Assembly (NCBI GenBank): GCA_029747015.1
Contig: JAKOGI010000340.1
Coordinates: 23,501-87,500, forward strand
Direction of reading: 5' to 3'
Length of the DNA: 64,000 nt
From: Carnegiea gigantea
Taxonomy: Eukaryota; Streptophyta; Magnoliopsida; Caryophyllales; Cactaceae
In this document: positions 63,937 to 64,000 of the stretch, piece after piece
Layout: each line of letters starts with the position of its first letter
Position numbering within the stretch: position 1 is the first letter of the stretch
Translations under genes and position numbers: made by a program
The notes under the pieces: generated by a model
Told to the model about the DNA's origin: nothing
What the model saw: the letters and a program-made list of their open reading frames with translations, nothing else
Databases searched by the model: none

Positions 63937-64000
63937 GCCTATTAGCTCAAACAGAAGAGCATCGTGCTACGACATGGAAGATGTGGGTTCGATTCCCACA
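63937..64000 (+). tRNA. tRNA-like sequence, cut by the window end
   Basis: The sequence begins GCCTATTAGCTC and shows D-stem halves GCTC/GAGC. It has a perfect B-box GGTTCGATTCC and a paired T-arm (GTGGG/CCCAC). The 3' acceptor half lies beyond the window. The anticodon arm fits poorly: only a 6-nt loop gives a full stem, while a 7-nt loop would put ACG in the anticodon but breaks pairing. It may be a degenerate tRNA or the head of a tRNA-derived SINE. Confidence 0.5.

Overview
This window is nuclear DNA of a flowering plant, probably a eudicot. It is AT-rich, has long introns with GT-AG splice sites, and is crowded with plant transposable elements (Ty3/gypsy, TRIM, RTE-type LINE, PIF/Harbinger, MITEs). 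The species cannot be read from the sequence.

The only complete host gene I can build is a group-4 sulfate transporter (SULTR4-like) on the minus strand. Its 17 coding exons run from the ATG at 50019 down to the stop at 17142. The spliced reading frame is open and in phase throughout (2106 nt, 701 codons plus stop). It encodes the membrane domain followed by a C-terminal STAS domain. A TATAAATA box lies about 125 bp upstream of the ATG. The gene spans about 33 kb because two introns have swollen. Intron 4 (15 kb) holds two LTR retrotransposons. Intron 15 (7.4 kb) holds a third, plus a MITE. All three retrotransposons lie in the same direction as the gene, all have recognisable target-site duplications, and all have broken polyproteins. 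The middle one (32380-40229) carries a solo LTR of a fourth family inside its integrase region.

Left of the gene: 1-4500 is mostly anonymous, with one coding-like minus-strand segment (390-610). 5440-6335 looks like hAT-type debris. 6480-14870 is a tandem array of five units of about 0.95 kb, split inside unit 4 by a 3.54-kb solo-LTR-like insertion. 14880-17141 is AT-rich flank with a short repeat cluster.

Right of the gene: 51485-56740 is a full-length PIF/Harbinger transposon with a 3-bp CTA duplication, a Myb/SANT-like ORF1 and a DDE transposase, both inactivated. The intron of its ORF1 carries a fragment of a WRKY transcription-factor gene in antisense. Further right are a 272-bp TRIM, a 5'-truncated LINE with a 12-13 bp target-site duplication, anonymous AT-rich DNA, a weak FAR1-like terminal exon, an (AT)n tract, the possible 5' end of another plus-strand gene, and a tRNA-like sequence cut by the window edge.

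Apart from the transporter, the biology here is transposon biology: nested insertions, solo LTR formation, gene-fragment capture and decay dominated by C-to-T/G-to-A stops. I see no CRISPR array, operon or bacterial-type system.
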